Shown one piece after another: positions 34,371-41,902 of a stretch of 64,000 nucleotides of DNA. The position numbers were made by a program, and so were the translations under genes. The notes beneath the pieces are model-generated. The model was not told where the DNA came from, did no database searches, and was given only the letters and a program-made list of their open reading frames with translations. How positions within the stretch are numbered: the first letter of the stretch is position 1; each line of letters starts with the position of its first letter. The stretch comes from Flavobacterium sp. CECT 9288 (GTDB lineage Bacteria > Bacteroidota > Bacteroidia > Flavobacteriales > Flavobacteriaceae), in the NCBI RefSeq assembly GCF_918731615.1, contig NZ_OU957226.1:1364001-1428000 (forward strand), in the 5' to 3' direction.

Positions 34371-35561
34371 ATGATTATAGAACCAAGAATGAGAGGATTT
34401 ATTTGCACGACGGCGCACCCTGTAGGATGTGAGCAAAATGTAAAAAGTCAAATAGAGTTTGTTAAAGCTAAAGGAACTATTAACGGAGCTAAAAAAGTTT
34501 TAGTGATAGGTGCGTCAACAGGATTTGGTTTGGCTTCTCGTATTACAAGTGCCTTTGGTTCTGAAGCTGCAACTATTGGTGTTTTCTTTGAGAAAGCGCC
34601 TAGTGAAGGAAAAACAGCCTCACCGGGTTGGTATAATTCAGCAGCCTTTGAAAATGAAGCACATAAAGCTGGTTTATATGCTAAAAGTATCAACGGTGAT
34701 GCTTTTTCGAACGAAATAAAACAACAAACTATTGATCTTATCAAAGCTGATTTAGGTCAAATTGATCTTATAATTTATAGTTTAGCTTCGCCAGTGCGTA
34801 TGCATCCTGTTACAGGTGTTTTACACAGATCAGTGTTAAAACCTATCGGTGATGTATTTACAAACAAAACTGTTGATTTCCACTCAGGTAAAGTTTCTGA
34901 AATTTCAATAGCTCCTTGCAGTGGTGACGATATTGAAAATACTGTAGCAGTTATGGGTGGAGAAGATTGGGCTATGTGGATAGATGCTTTAAAAGCAGAA
35001 AATCTATTGGCACCAGGAGTTGCTACTGTTGCTTATTCTTATATTGGGCCATCATTAACAGAGGCTGTATACAGAAAAGGAACAATTGGTCGTGCAAAAG
35101 ATCATCTTGAAGCAACCGCATTTGCTATTACAGATGCACTTAAAAGCATCGATGGAAAAGCATTTGTATCAGTTAATAAAGCATTGGTGACACAGGCTAG
35201 TTCTGCAATTCCGGTTATTCCTTTGTATATCTCGTTGTTGTACAAAATAATGAAAGAGGAAGGAATTCATGAAGGATGTATAGAGCAAATTCAGCGTTTG
35301 TACCAAGAGCGTTTGTATACTGGAGGTGAAATTCCAGTTGACGAAAAAGGAAGAATTAGAATTGACGATCTTGAAATGAGATCTGACGTTCAAGAGAAAG
35401 TTGCTTTTTTATGGAACGAAGCCGTTACTGAAAATTTACAGGAAATATCAGATTTAGAAGGATATAGAAAAGATTTTTATAACTTATTTGGATTTGATGT
35501 AGCTGGAGTTGATTATGCATCAGAAGCTAATGAAGTTGTAGCTATTGAAAGTATAATGTAA
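34371..35561 (+). CDS. fabV: Trans-2-enoyl-CoA/ACP reductase FabV
   Basis: A 396-residue enoyl reductase of the FabV class, catalysing the last reduction of fatty-acid elongation with NADH. The family start MIIEPRMRGFICTTAHPVGC and the cofactor loop VLVIGASTGFGLASR are clear. The catalytic tyrosine and lysine lie in VYRKGTIGRAK, the Y-x8-K spacing specific to FabV rather than FabI. FabV enzymes are often poorly inhibited by triclosan. It stands alone between recN and a glycosyltransferase with its own promoter and terminator. Confidence 0.95.
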   Translation: MIIEPRMRGFICTTAHPVGCEQNVKSQIEFVKAKGTINGAKKVLVIGASTGFGLASRITSAFGSEAATIGVFFEKAPSEGKTASPGWYNSAAFENEAHKAGLYAKSINGDAFSNEIKQQTIDLIKADLGQIDLIIYSLASPVRMHPVTGVLHRSVLKPIGDVFTNKTVDFHSGKVSEISIAPCSGDDIENTVAVMGGEDWAMWIDALKAENLLAPGVATVAYSYIGPSLTEAVYRKGTIGRAKDHLEATAFAITDALKSIDGKAFVSVNKALVTQASSAIPVIPLYISLLYKIMKEEGIHEGCIEQIQRLYQERLYTGGEIPVDEKGRIRIDDLEMRSDVQEKVAFLWNEAVTENLQEISDLEGYRKDFYNLFGFDVAGVDYASEANEVVAIESIM

Positions 35562-35583
35562 TAAGTTTTCTCAAATATTATTT

Positions 35584-35617
35584 AAAACCATCAATTAATA
35601 GTTGATGGTTTTTTTAT
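35584..35617 (+). terminator. Terminator of fabV
   Basis: AAAACCATCAA (35584-35594) and TTGATGGTTTT (35602-35612) with a 7-base loop and a T-run, 22 bases after the stop. Confidence 0.85.
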
Positions 35618-35684
35618 GGATAAAGATTATCTTTGTTAAAATTTTTAAATCACATTCAGTACCACAAATACCACTGTAAATAAA

Positions 35685-36686
35685 ATGATGTTTTCCTTAA
35701 TTATTCCCGTATACAATAGGCCAGACGAGGTTGATGAACTTTTAGAAAGTTTATCACGTACAACATACAATGAAATTTTTGAAATTGTGTTAATAGAAGA
35801 TGGATCTACAATTCGGTGTCAAGATGTTGCTAGTAAATATGGTAATAGATTAGATATAGCTTATTATTACAAAGAAAACTCGGGTCCTGGTGATTCTAGA
35901 AATTATGGTATGAGTAAAGCTAGAGGAGATTATTTTATCATATTTGATTCAGATTGTATAATTCCAGAAAATTATTTGTCAGAAGTCGAATTAGCTTTGC
36001 AAAAAAATTATGTGGACTGTTTTGGTGGTCCTGATAGCGCATTAGATAGTTTTACGGATATTCAAAAAGCAATTAATTTTGCTATGACTTCATTTCTTAC
36101 CACGGGAGGAATAAGAGGAGGCTCAGAAAAAATAGATAAATTTCAACCCCGAAGTTTTAATATGGGATTGTCTAGAAAAGCTTTTATGGCATCTAAGGGT
36201 TTTGGAAATATTCATCCTGGCGAAGATCCTGATTTATCCATTCGTTTGTGGAATTTAGGTTTTGAAACCAAACTATTTCTAAAAGCATTTGTATATCATA
36301 AGAGACGAATAGATTGGGAAAAATTTTCAGTCCAAGTACATAAATTTGGAAAAGCAAGACCTATTTTAAACAGTTGGTATCCTAAACACAATAAACTTAC
36401 TTTTTTCTTTCCTACGGTTTTTATTTTAGGAATACTTGTTGCTTTTTTAGCGGTCTTATTCTTTAATTTTGATATCCTTTTGCAGCTTTATTTCTTATAC
36501 TTTGCTATACTCTTTATCGTAGCATCAATTCAAAATAAAAGTGTAAAAATTGGATATTTGTCTCTAATTGCTGTCTGGAAACAGTTTTATGGGTACGGAA
36601 CAGGTTTTTTAAAATCGTATATTCAGATTATTGTATTAAAAAAAGATCCACAAACAGCATTTCCTGAAATGTTTTTCAAAGTGTAA
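35685..36686 (+). CDS. Family 2 glycosyltransferase with C-terminal membrane segments
   Basis: A 333-residue GT-A fold enzyme. SLIIPVYNRPDEV at the start, the nucleotide-binding LIEDGST, GPGDSRNYGM and the DxD-like FDSDCI identify family 2; HPGEDPDLSIRL holds the likely catalytic acid. Residues 245-300 contain about two to three membrane helices, so it acts at the inner membrane. The sugar and acceptor are unknown and no polysaccharide cluster is nearby. CoaE follows after 1 base, so the two are one transcript. Two adjacent ATG codons (35685, 35688) are possible starts. Confidence 0.88.
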   Translation: MMFSLIIPVYNRPDEVDELLESLSRTTYNEIFEIVLIEDGSTIRCQDVASKYGNRLDIAYYYKENSGPGDSRNYGMSKARGDYFIIFDSDCIIPENYLSEVELALQKNYVDCFGGPDSALDSFTDIQKAINFAMTSFLTTGGIRGGSEKIDKFQPRSFNMGLSRKAFMASKGFGNIHPGEDPDLSIRLWNLGFETKLFLKAFVYHKRRIDWEKFSVQVHKFGKARPILNSWYPKHNKLTFFFPTVFILGILVAFLAVLFFNFDILLQLYFLYFAILFIVASIQNKSVKIGYLSLIAVWKQFYGYGTGFLKSYIQIIVLKKDPQTAFPEMFFKV

Positions 36687-36687
36687 T

Positions 36688-37284
36688 ATGACAAAAATTA
36701 TTGGGTTAACAGGAGGTATAGGCAGCGGAAAAACAACAATTGCTGGTTTTTTTAAGACAGCAGGTATTCCTGTATTTATTGCAGATGATGCTGGAAAAAA
36801 AGTAATGCAAGATGAAAAGGTTTTAAATAGTATCAAAGAGGTTTTTGGTGCTTTAGTCTTTAAAGGAGGAATACTTGATAGAGCTGAACTTGCCAAAATT
36901 GTATTTAGCGATCCAGAAAAGTTGCAAGTATTGAACAAAATTGTTCACCCTGCCATAAAACAAGATTTTGAGTTATGGTTAAAGCAAAATGATAAAGCCC
37001 AATATGTGATTTATGAGGCTGCTATTTTGTTTGAAAGCGATAAATACAAAGATTGTGACGTTATAATATCGGTAGTAGCGCCTTTAGAAACTAGGATTAA
37101 TAGGGTTCTTGAGCGTGATGCTACAACGAGAGATCATGTTTTGAAACGAATAAATGCGCAATGGACTGATGCACAGCGTGTAGAAAAAAGTGATTTTGTG
37201 ATTGAAAATATTAGTTTAGAATCATCAAAGCAGGAAGTTGATAAAATTCTTAAAATTTTAAAGATTAAACAAAAAGAAGCCTAG
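36688..37284 (+). CDS. coaE: Dephospho-CoA kinase
   Basis: A 198-residue P-loop kinase completing coenzyme A synthesis by phosphorylating dephospho-CoA. The P-loop is GGIGSGKTTIAG, followed by IADDAGKKVM and the CoA-binding VHPAIK. Length and motifs are typical. It is placed between a glycosyltransferase (1-base gap) and a two-component system, far from coaBC. Confidence 0.95.
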   Translation: MTKIIGLTGGIGSGKTTIAGFFKTAGIPVFIADDAGKKVMQDEKVLNSIKEVFGALVFKGGILDRAELAKIVFSDPEKLQVLNKIVHPAIKQDFELWLKQNDKAQYVIYEAAILFESDKYKDCDVIISVVAPLETRINRVLERDATTRDHVLKRINAQWTDAQRVEKSDFVIENISLESSKQEVDKILKILKIKQKEA

Positions 37285-37330
37285 GTGTTAATGTTTGGTT
37301 AATCTATCGTTTAATATATTGTTAAAATAC

Positions 37331-37338
37331 TAAATTTG
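37331..37338 (+). promoter_or_regulatory. Putative -7 element directly before the histidine kinase gene
   Basis: TAAATTTG matches TAnnTTTG and ends only 5 bases before the ATG at 37344, so any transcript starting from it would be leaderless or nearly so. No TTTG lies at the expected -33 distance. Confidence 0.38.
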
Positions 37339-37343
37339 TATTG

Positions 37344-38927
37344 ATGAATAAACTTTTTTTTAGATTACTAGTCTTACTGATGAGTTTGTCCCTAATTGGG
37401 ATAATTTTAGTGCAAGTATATTGGTTTAACAATTCGTTTGAAAATAACGATGAACAATTTAAATTTCACGTTAAACAAGTATTAGGAAATGTTGCTGAAA
37501 AAATTCAAAAGCAAGAGGCGTACAATTTTTATGACAAAATAAATCATTATAAAGATAGTACGGGTAAAGTTCCTAAAAGAGATGATATTTTAGAGTTTTA
37601 TTACGTTCAAAAGAACCCAAAAACCAATAAAACTATTATTTATTCGAATAGTATAATTTCAGAAGATTATAAAATTTCACCATCGTTCTTTGATAAAAAA
37701 TTTGATAGCGAAAAATTTAAAACTTTTAGCGCTAAGAGAGTTACAGAAGTTTATAGCGATAAGTCTATTGATAAAATAGGTGGAAGTCAAAGTTTGATTC
37801 CGGATATAAAAATTGAGAAATCAGGAAATTTGAATGTTCTTGATAATGCATCATTTGAAATATTTTACAAAGATTTTGCTTCAGTATTACCCATACAAGA
37901 AAGGGTAACAAAAGAAACTCTTAATAAAATGATTCGTAAAGAATTATTGGAATCGGGTGTAGATACTAAATTTGAGTTCAGTGTATACAATAATAATCTA
38001 GCAACTAATGTAAAGTCTGGAGATTTTAAGTACAATAAAGAAGCTACCTATTCTATACCAGTATTTACGGATAATGAAGGGAATAGTAAATATCAATTGT
38101 TAGTGACATTTCCTCAAAAAAAGAAATTTTTATTATCAGAGTTGGTTAGTATTACAATACTTTCAATAGTGTTTACGCTAATTATAATAATTGCGTATTC
38201 AAGTGCATTGAATCAATTAATAAGACAACGTCAGATATCTGAAATCAAAAATGATTTTATAAACAATATGACGCATGAGTTTAAGACTCCTATTGCAACT
38301 ATAAATTTAGCTCTTGATGCCATTAAGAACCCTAAAATCATTGATGATAAAGATAAGGTTTTACGGTACTTACAAATGATTAAGGACGAAAATAAACGTA
38401 TGCACGCCCAGGTTGAAAACGTTTTAAGAATATCAAAATTAGAAAAGAAGGAGTTAGATATTTCAAAAGAATCTAACAATATACATGAAATAATTGAAGA
38501 CGCTATAGATCATGTTAATTTAATTATAGAAGATAGACAAGGCACAATAAAGTGTGATTTTAAAGCTGTAAGAACTACTGTCTTAATTAATGATGTTCAT
38601 TTTACAAATGTAATTGTTAACATACTTGAAAATGCGGTTAAATATTCACCCAATACTCCAGAAATTGAAATCTTAACTGAGAATATCAAGGATATGGTGA
38701 TTATAAAGGTAAAGGATAAAGGGTTAGGAATGAGCAAAGTTGCTCAAAAAAGAGTTTTTGAAAAGTTTTACCGTGAGCACACGGGAGATATACATAACGT
38801 AAAAGGACATGGTTTAGGTCTTGCGTATGTAAAAAGAATTGTAGATGATCATAACGGTCACGTTTATGTAGAAAGTGAAAAGGGAAAAGGAAGTACCTTC
38901 ATAATAAAATTACCATTAATAAATTAA
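37344..38927 (+). CDS. Membrane sensor histidine kinase
   Basis: A 527-residue kinase. Membrane helices at about 7-27 and 265-287 enclose a 235-residue periplasmic sensor with no domain I recognise. The dimerisation/phospho-acceptor motif is NNMTHEFKTPIATI (H311), then N-box VNILENAVKYS, G1 DKGLGMS and G2 GHGLGLAYVKRI. There is no HAMP domain. A response regulator gene starts 3 bases after its stop, forming a clear two-component pair similar to Bacteroides RprX/RprY. The ATG at 37344 is preferred over the TTG at 37341. Confidence 0.93.
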   Translation: MNKLFFRLLVLLMSLSLIGIILVQVYWFNNSFENNDEQFKFHVKQVLGNVAEKIQKQEAYNFYDKINHYKDSTGKVPKRDDILEFYYVQKNPKTNKTIIYSNSIISEDYKISPSFFDKKFDSEKFKTFSAKRVTEVYSDKSIDKIGGSQSLIPDIKIEKSGNLNVLDNASFEIFYKDFASVLPIQERVTKETLNKMIRKELLESGVDTKFEFSVYNNNLATNVKSGDFKYNKEATYSIPVFTDNEGNSKYQLLVTFPQKKKFLLSELVSITILSIVFTLIIIIAYSSALNQLIRQRQISEIKNDFINNMTHEFKTPIATINLALDAIKNPKIIDDKDKVLRYLQMIKDENKRMHAQVENVLRISKLEKKELDISKESNNIHEIIEDAIDHVNLIIEDRQGTIKCDFKAVRTTVLINDVHFTNVIVNILENAVKYSPNTPEIEILTENIKDMVIIKVKDKGLGMSKVAQKRVFEKFYREHTGDIHNVKGHGLGLAYVKRIVDDHNGHVYVESEKGKGSTFIIKLPLIN

Positions 38928-38930
38928 AAT

Positions 38931-39644
38931 ATGGAAAATACAAATAAAAAAATACTATTAGTTGAAGATGATCTTAATTTTGGAGCAGTCCTTAAAGACT
39001 ATTTAATGTTAAATGACTTTGATGTGACTTTAGCTAAAAATGGTATGGAAGGTTTTGAAAAATTTAAAAAAGATACCTACGATTTGTGCATCCTTGATGT
39101 GATGATGCCATACAAAGATGGATATACATTGGCCAAAGAAATTAGAGAAAAAAATAATGAAGTGCCTATTATCTTTTTAACAGCAAAATCTATGAAAGAG
39201 GATGTTTTAAAAGGATATAAAGCTGGAGCAGATGATTATTTGAATAAACCATTTGACTCTGAAGTCTTATTGATGAAAATCAAGGCAATCATTCAAAGAA
39301 AAGCTTCAGATACAAAATCAGAACATGTTCAGTTTGAGTTTAATATTGGTAAATTTCATTTAAATTCTAAGTTACGTTTTTTAACTTTCAAAGAAGAGGA
39401 GCCGATAAAGTTGTCACCAAAAGAAAATGAGTTATTGAAAATGTTAATTCTGCATGAAAATGATTTAATGCCAAGAGAATTAGCCTTGACAAAAATATGG
39501 AGAGATGATAATTACTTTACCTCAAGAAGTATGGACGTGTACATTGCTAAATTGAGAAAATATTTAAAACCAGACGAGGATGTTGAAATATTAAACATCC
39601 ATGGAGAAGGATTTAGATTAGTTATAAAAAACAAAGTTGCATAA
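38931..39644 (+). CDS. OmpR-family response regulator
   Basis: A 237-residue regulator: receiver domain with acidic pair D13-D14, phospho-acceptor D56 in CILDVMMPYKDG and lysine in LNKPFD, then a winged-helix DNA-binding domain (about 135-232) with LSPKENELLKMLI and SRSMDVYIAKLRKYL. It follows the kinase gene by 3 bases, so they are co-transcribed. It resembles RprY-type regulators of Bacteroidota; targets are not evident from the window. Confidence 0.94.
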   Translation: MENTNKKILLVEDDLNFGAVLKDYLMLNDFDVTLAKNGMEGFEKFKKDTYDLCILDVMMPYKDGYTLAKEIREKNNEVPIIFLTAKSMKEDVLKGYKAGADDYLNKPFDSEVLLMKIKAIIQRKASDTKSEHVQFEFNIGKFHLNSKLRFLTFKEEEPIKLSPKENELLKMLILHENDLMPRELALTKIWRDDNYFTSRSMDVYIAKLRKYLKPDEDVEILNIHGEGFRLVIKNKVA

Positions 39645-39649
39645 AATGC

Positions 39650-39682
39650 AAAAGCCTCAAAAATTTTTTTGAGGCTTTTTTT
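39650..39682. terminator. Bidirectional terminator after the two-component pair
   Basis: AAAAGCCTCAAAAA (39650-39663) and TTTTTGAGGCTTTT (39667-39680) form a 14-bp stem flanked by A- and T-runs, serving the response regulator and the convergent thioesterase gene. Confidence 0.87.
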
Positions 39683-39688
39683 TATCTT

Positions 39689-40429
39689 TTATTTCCAATG
39701 TATTTGTAATGCAAAACATGTTTTATCGTCCTTTGTGATACTAAATACAGTTTCATCTTGCTGGATACTTTCATGAATTAAAACAGTATCTTTTAATGAT
39801 AGTTCTTTTAAAAAGTTCATTTCAATGCTGGCTACCCTTTGTTTTAATAACAATTTTTCGTCAATAACATCAAGACACCATTCTAGATATTTGACATTGT
39901 TAACATGATTTACTATATCTAAATCTGATAAAAAAACGGTTTTTTCAAACACTATTTCTTTCTCACTAGTAAAATTTACTTTAGAAAAACGTTCTATTGT
40001 TGGTTTTTTATCTGGATATAACTCAAAGTGTTCGTATGGAAGTGCTAAGGCTTCTGGACGTCGCTTTTCTGTATTAAAAACAGCCCAAAAAGTTTCAGAT
40101 CCTACTATTTTTTCTCCATTAATATACATTTCAAGTGCTCGTACTGATCGAGAGTTTTCTAATGAATTGATCCATGTTTTTACGGTTACTGTATCGCCCC
40201 ATTTTGGTAATTTGCTGATTTCAACTCGCATTCGGCTCAATACCCATGCTTGATTAAACTCTTGCATGTCAGTAAAACTGATACCACCTACTTCAGAATG
40301 AGCCGCAGCAGTTAATTGCAAAATATTACATAAATCAGTGTATTTTAAATACCCGTTGGGCGCACATTGCGTAAAATTGATTTCCCAATCTTTGCTTAAA
40401 ATAGAGGTGAATTTAGGGGATATAGGCAT
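39689..40429 (-). CDS. Acyl-ACP thioesterase
   Basis: A 246-residue double hot-dog protein of the FatA/FatB-like acyl-ACP thioesterase family. Family features are the N-terminal GYLKYTDLCNILQLTAAAHSE and WVLSRMRVEI, and in the second half the catalytic-type segment DIVNHVNNVKYLEW (Asp-His-Asn). It releases free fatty acids from acyl-ACP in the cytoplasm. It is the last gene of a minus-strand run from miaA through a small membrane protein. Confidence 0.85.
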   Translation of the reverse strand: MPISPKFTSILSKDWEINFTQCAPNGYLKYTDLCNILQLTAAAHSEVGGISFTDMQEFNQAWVLSRMRVEISKLPKWGDTVTVKTWINSLENSRSVRALEMYINGEKIVGSETFWAVFNTEKRRPEALALPYEHFELYPDKKPTIERFSKVNFTSEKEIVFEKTVFLSDLDIVNHVNNVKYLEWCLDVIDEKLLLKQRVASIEMNFLKELSLKDTVLIHESIQQDETVFSITKDDKTCFALQIHWK

Positions 40430-40451
40430 ATAAATAATTATGAAGTATGAA

Positions 40452-40685
40452 TTATGAATTTGAATTCTCGTTTTTAGGAATTATTTTAAATCGTGGAAAA
40501 AATAGTTTACTATTTATTATTATAAAAAATAGCAGAATTATTCCCAAAAAGATAAAGCTTTTAGTATCCAAATTTTTCAAATTTGGGTCTTCAATTTTCA
40601 TTTGCAAAGCTAATATGTATGGTATTGTCAGATATATTGTAAAAATTAAAAATAAAACTTTACCTATTTGTTTTATAGCTTTCAT
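40452..40685 (-). CDS. Small hypothetical membrane protein
   Basis: A 77-residue protein with two membrane helices (about 5-25 and 43-64) and a polar, lysine- and asparagine-rich tail. I do not recognise it. I favour this strand over the opposite 96-codon frame because the gene lies between miaA and the thioesterase on the same strand with gaps of 30 and 22 bases, and because KKIG-type membrane proteins of this size commonly fill such gaps. Coding status is moderately supported only. Confidence 0.55.
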   Translation of the reverse strand: MKAIKQIGKVLFLIFTIYLTIPYILALQMKIEDPNLKNLDTKSFIFLGIILLFFIIINSKLFFPRFKIIPKNENSNS

Positions 40686-40715
40686 GATTATTTGTTTCCT
40701 TATTTGCGATATATT

Positions 40716-41633
40716 TTATTTTTTTGAATTTATGTAGGCAATGATTTTGTCGTAGGGTGTTTCAAAGTCAAACCATTTGGTCTTTTCATTTCTTTTAAAC
40801 CAGGTCAATTGACGTTTAGAAAAACGTCTTGTATTTTTCTTTATTTCTTCGATGGCAAATTCTAATGAAAATTCTTTGTCAAAAAAACTAAATAATTCTC
40901 TATATCCTACCGTTTGTAAAGCGTTTAATTCTTTGTTTGGATATAAAGTTTTGGCTTCTTTTAGTAAACCTTCATTCATCATGATATCTACACGTTGGTT
41001 GATTCTGTTATATATTATTTTTCGATCAGCTTCCAAACCGATTAAAATAGGAGTGAAGTCACGATTGTTTTTTTTCTGGTTCAAGAAAGAGGAATACGGT
41101 TTTCCTGTTCCTAAGCATACTTCTACAAAACGCATCATGCGCTGCGGGTTTTGCAAGGTTTGGGGATTTTCTGTGGAAAGGGTTTTGTAATAAGCATGAT
41201 CTAAATGTTCAAGTTCTTGCTGTAAATATCCTATGCCAAGTTTTTCATATTGTGTGGTTATTTTAGCACGAATTGCAGGATCGATTTCAGGAAATTCATC
41301 AAAGCCTTTGATAATGGCATCAACATATAAACCAGAACCGCCTACTAGAATGGCGTAGTCATGATCTTGAAATAGTTCGTTAAGTTTAGCAAGGGCTTCT
41401 TTTTCGAAATCGCCAACGGTATAATTTTCAAAAATAGACTTGTTTTGAATAAAATGGTGTTTGGCTGCTGCCAATTCAGCTAAGCTGGGAACGGCGGTGC
41501 CAATGGTCATTTCTTTAAAAAACTGTCGGCTATCGCATGACACGATTTCGCAATTAAAGTGGTTTGCCAAAACAATGCTAAGAGAAGTTTTCCCTATAGC
41601 TGTAGGACCGACGATTGTGATTAAGTATTTCAT
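40716..41633 (-). CDS. miaA: tRNA dimethylallyltransferase MiaA
   Basis: A 305-residue P-loop enzyme that adds dimethylallyl to A37 of tRNAs reading UNN codons. Motifs: GPTAIGKTSLSI (P-loop), SCDSRQFFKEMTIGTA, GGSGLYVDAI and NPQRMMRFVEV; near the C-terminus TRRFSKRQLTWFKR binds tRNA. Length is typical. Upstream, 269 bases of non-coding DNA hold a structured repeat-like element. Confidence 0.96.
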   Translation of the reverse strand: MKYLITIVGPTAIGKTSLSIVLANHFNCEIVSCDSRQFFKEMTIGTAVPSLAELAAAKHHFIQNKSIFENYTVGDFEKEALAKLNELFQDHDYAILVGGSGLYVDAIIKGFDEFPEIDPAIRAKITTQYEKLGIGYLQQELEHLDHAYYKTLSTENPQTLQNPQRMMRFVEVCLGTGKPYSSFLNQKKNNRDFTPILIGLEADRKIIYNRINQRVDIMMNEGLLKEAKTLYPNKELNALQTVGYRELFSFFDKEFSLEFAIEEIKKNTRRFSKRQLTWFKRNEKTKWFDFETPYDKIIAYINSKK

Positions 41634-41639
41634 ATTTTT

Positions 41640-41779
41640 TAGCCCAGATGGAAACGTAAACCCCGCAGAGATTGAAGTTCGTTTTTCTTGGTGTAAAAGA
41701 GCGACCGCAGGAAGCTCCTTTTATGCCTTAGAAAAACAACTGAAGTCACGAGGAGTTGAAGTGTACAGCTGGATTGGCT
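41640..41779. repeat. Structured, GC-richer intergenic element with long central hairpin
   Basis: Between miaA and the exonuclease gene lies about 140 bases visibly richer in G and C than the surroundings. It opens with TAGCCCAGATGGAAACG and ends with CAGCTGGATTGGCT (so AGCC...GGCT at the edges). In the centre, arms 41681-41702 and 41714-41737 pair over about 20 positions with G-U pairs and small bulges around the loop GACCGCAGGAA. I recall similar dispersed intergenic elements in Flavobacterium genomes, but no second copy is in this window. An open frame across it on the plus strand is probably chance. Confidence 0.55.
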
Positions 41780-41902
41780 TCAAGGTTAATAAATTAAGAT
41801 TCGGATTCATGATCAAAACACTATGTGAAATTAAATTTGATTATTAGTTTCATAAATCTAGTTTAAGATAATTGATTTATAGGATCACAATTAATATTCA
41901 GC

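Noticed and set aside
34448..34744. Minus-strand 98-codon frame inside fabV
   Set aside because: It lies fully within a complete, well-conserved fabV gene and matches no family I know.
40447..40737. Plus-strand 96-codon frame between the thioesterase and miaA genes
   Set aside because: It overlaps the minus-strand small membrane protein frame, which lies between two minus-strand genes with short gaps. The plus-strand frame has lysine/isoleucine-rich, low-information sequence and no promoter.
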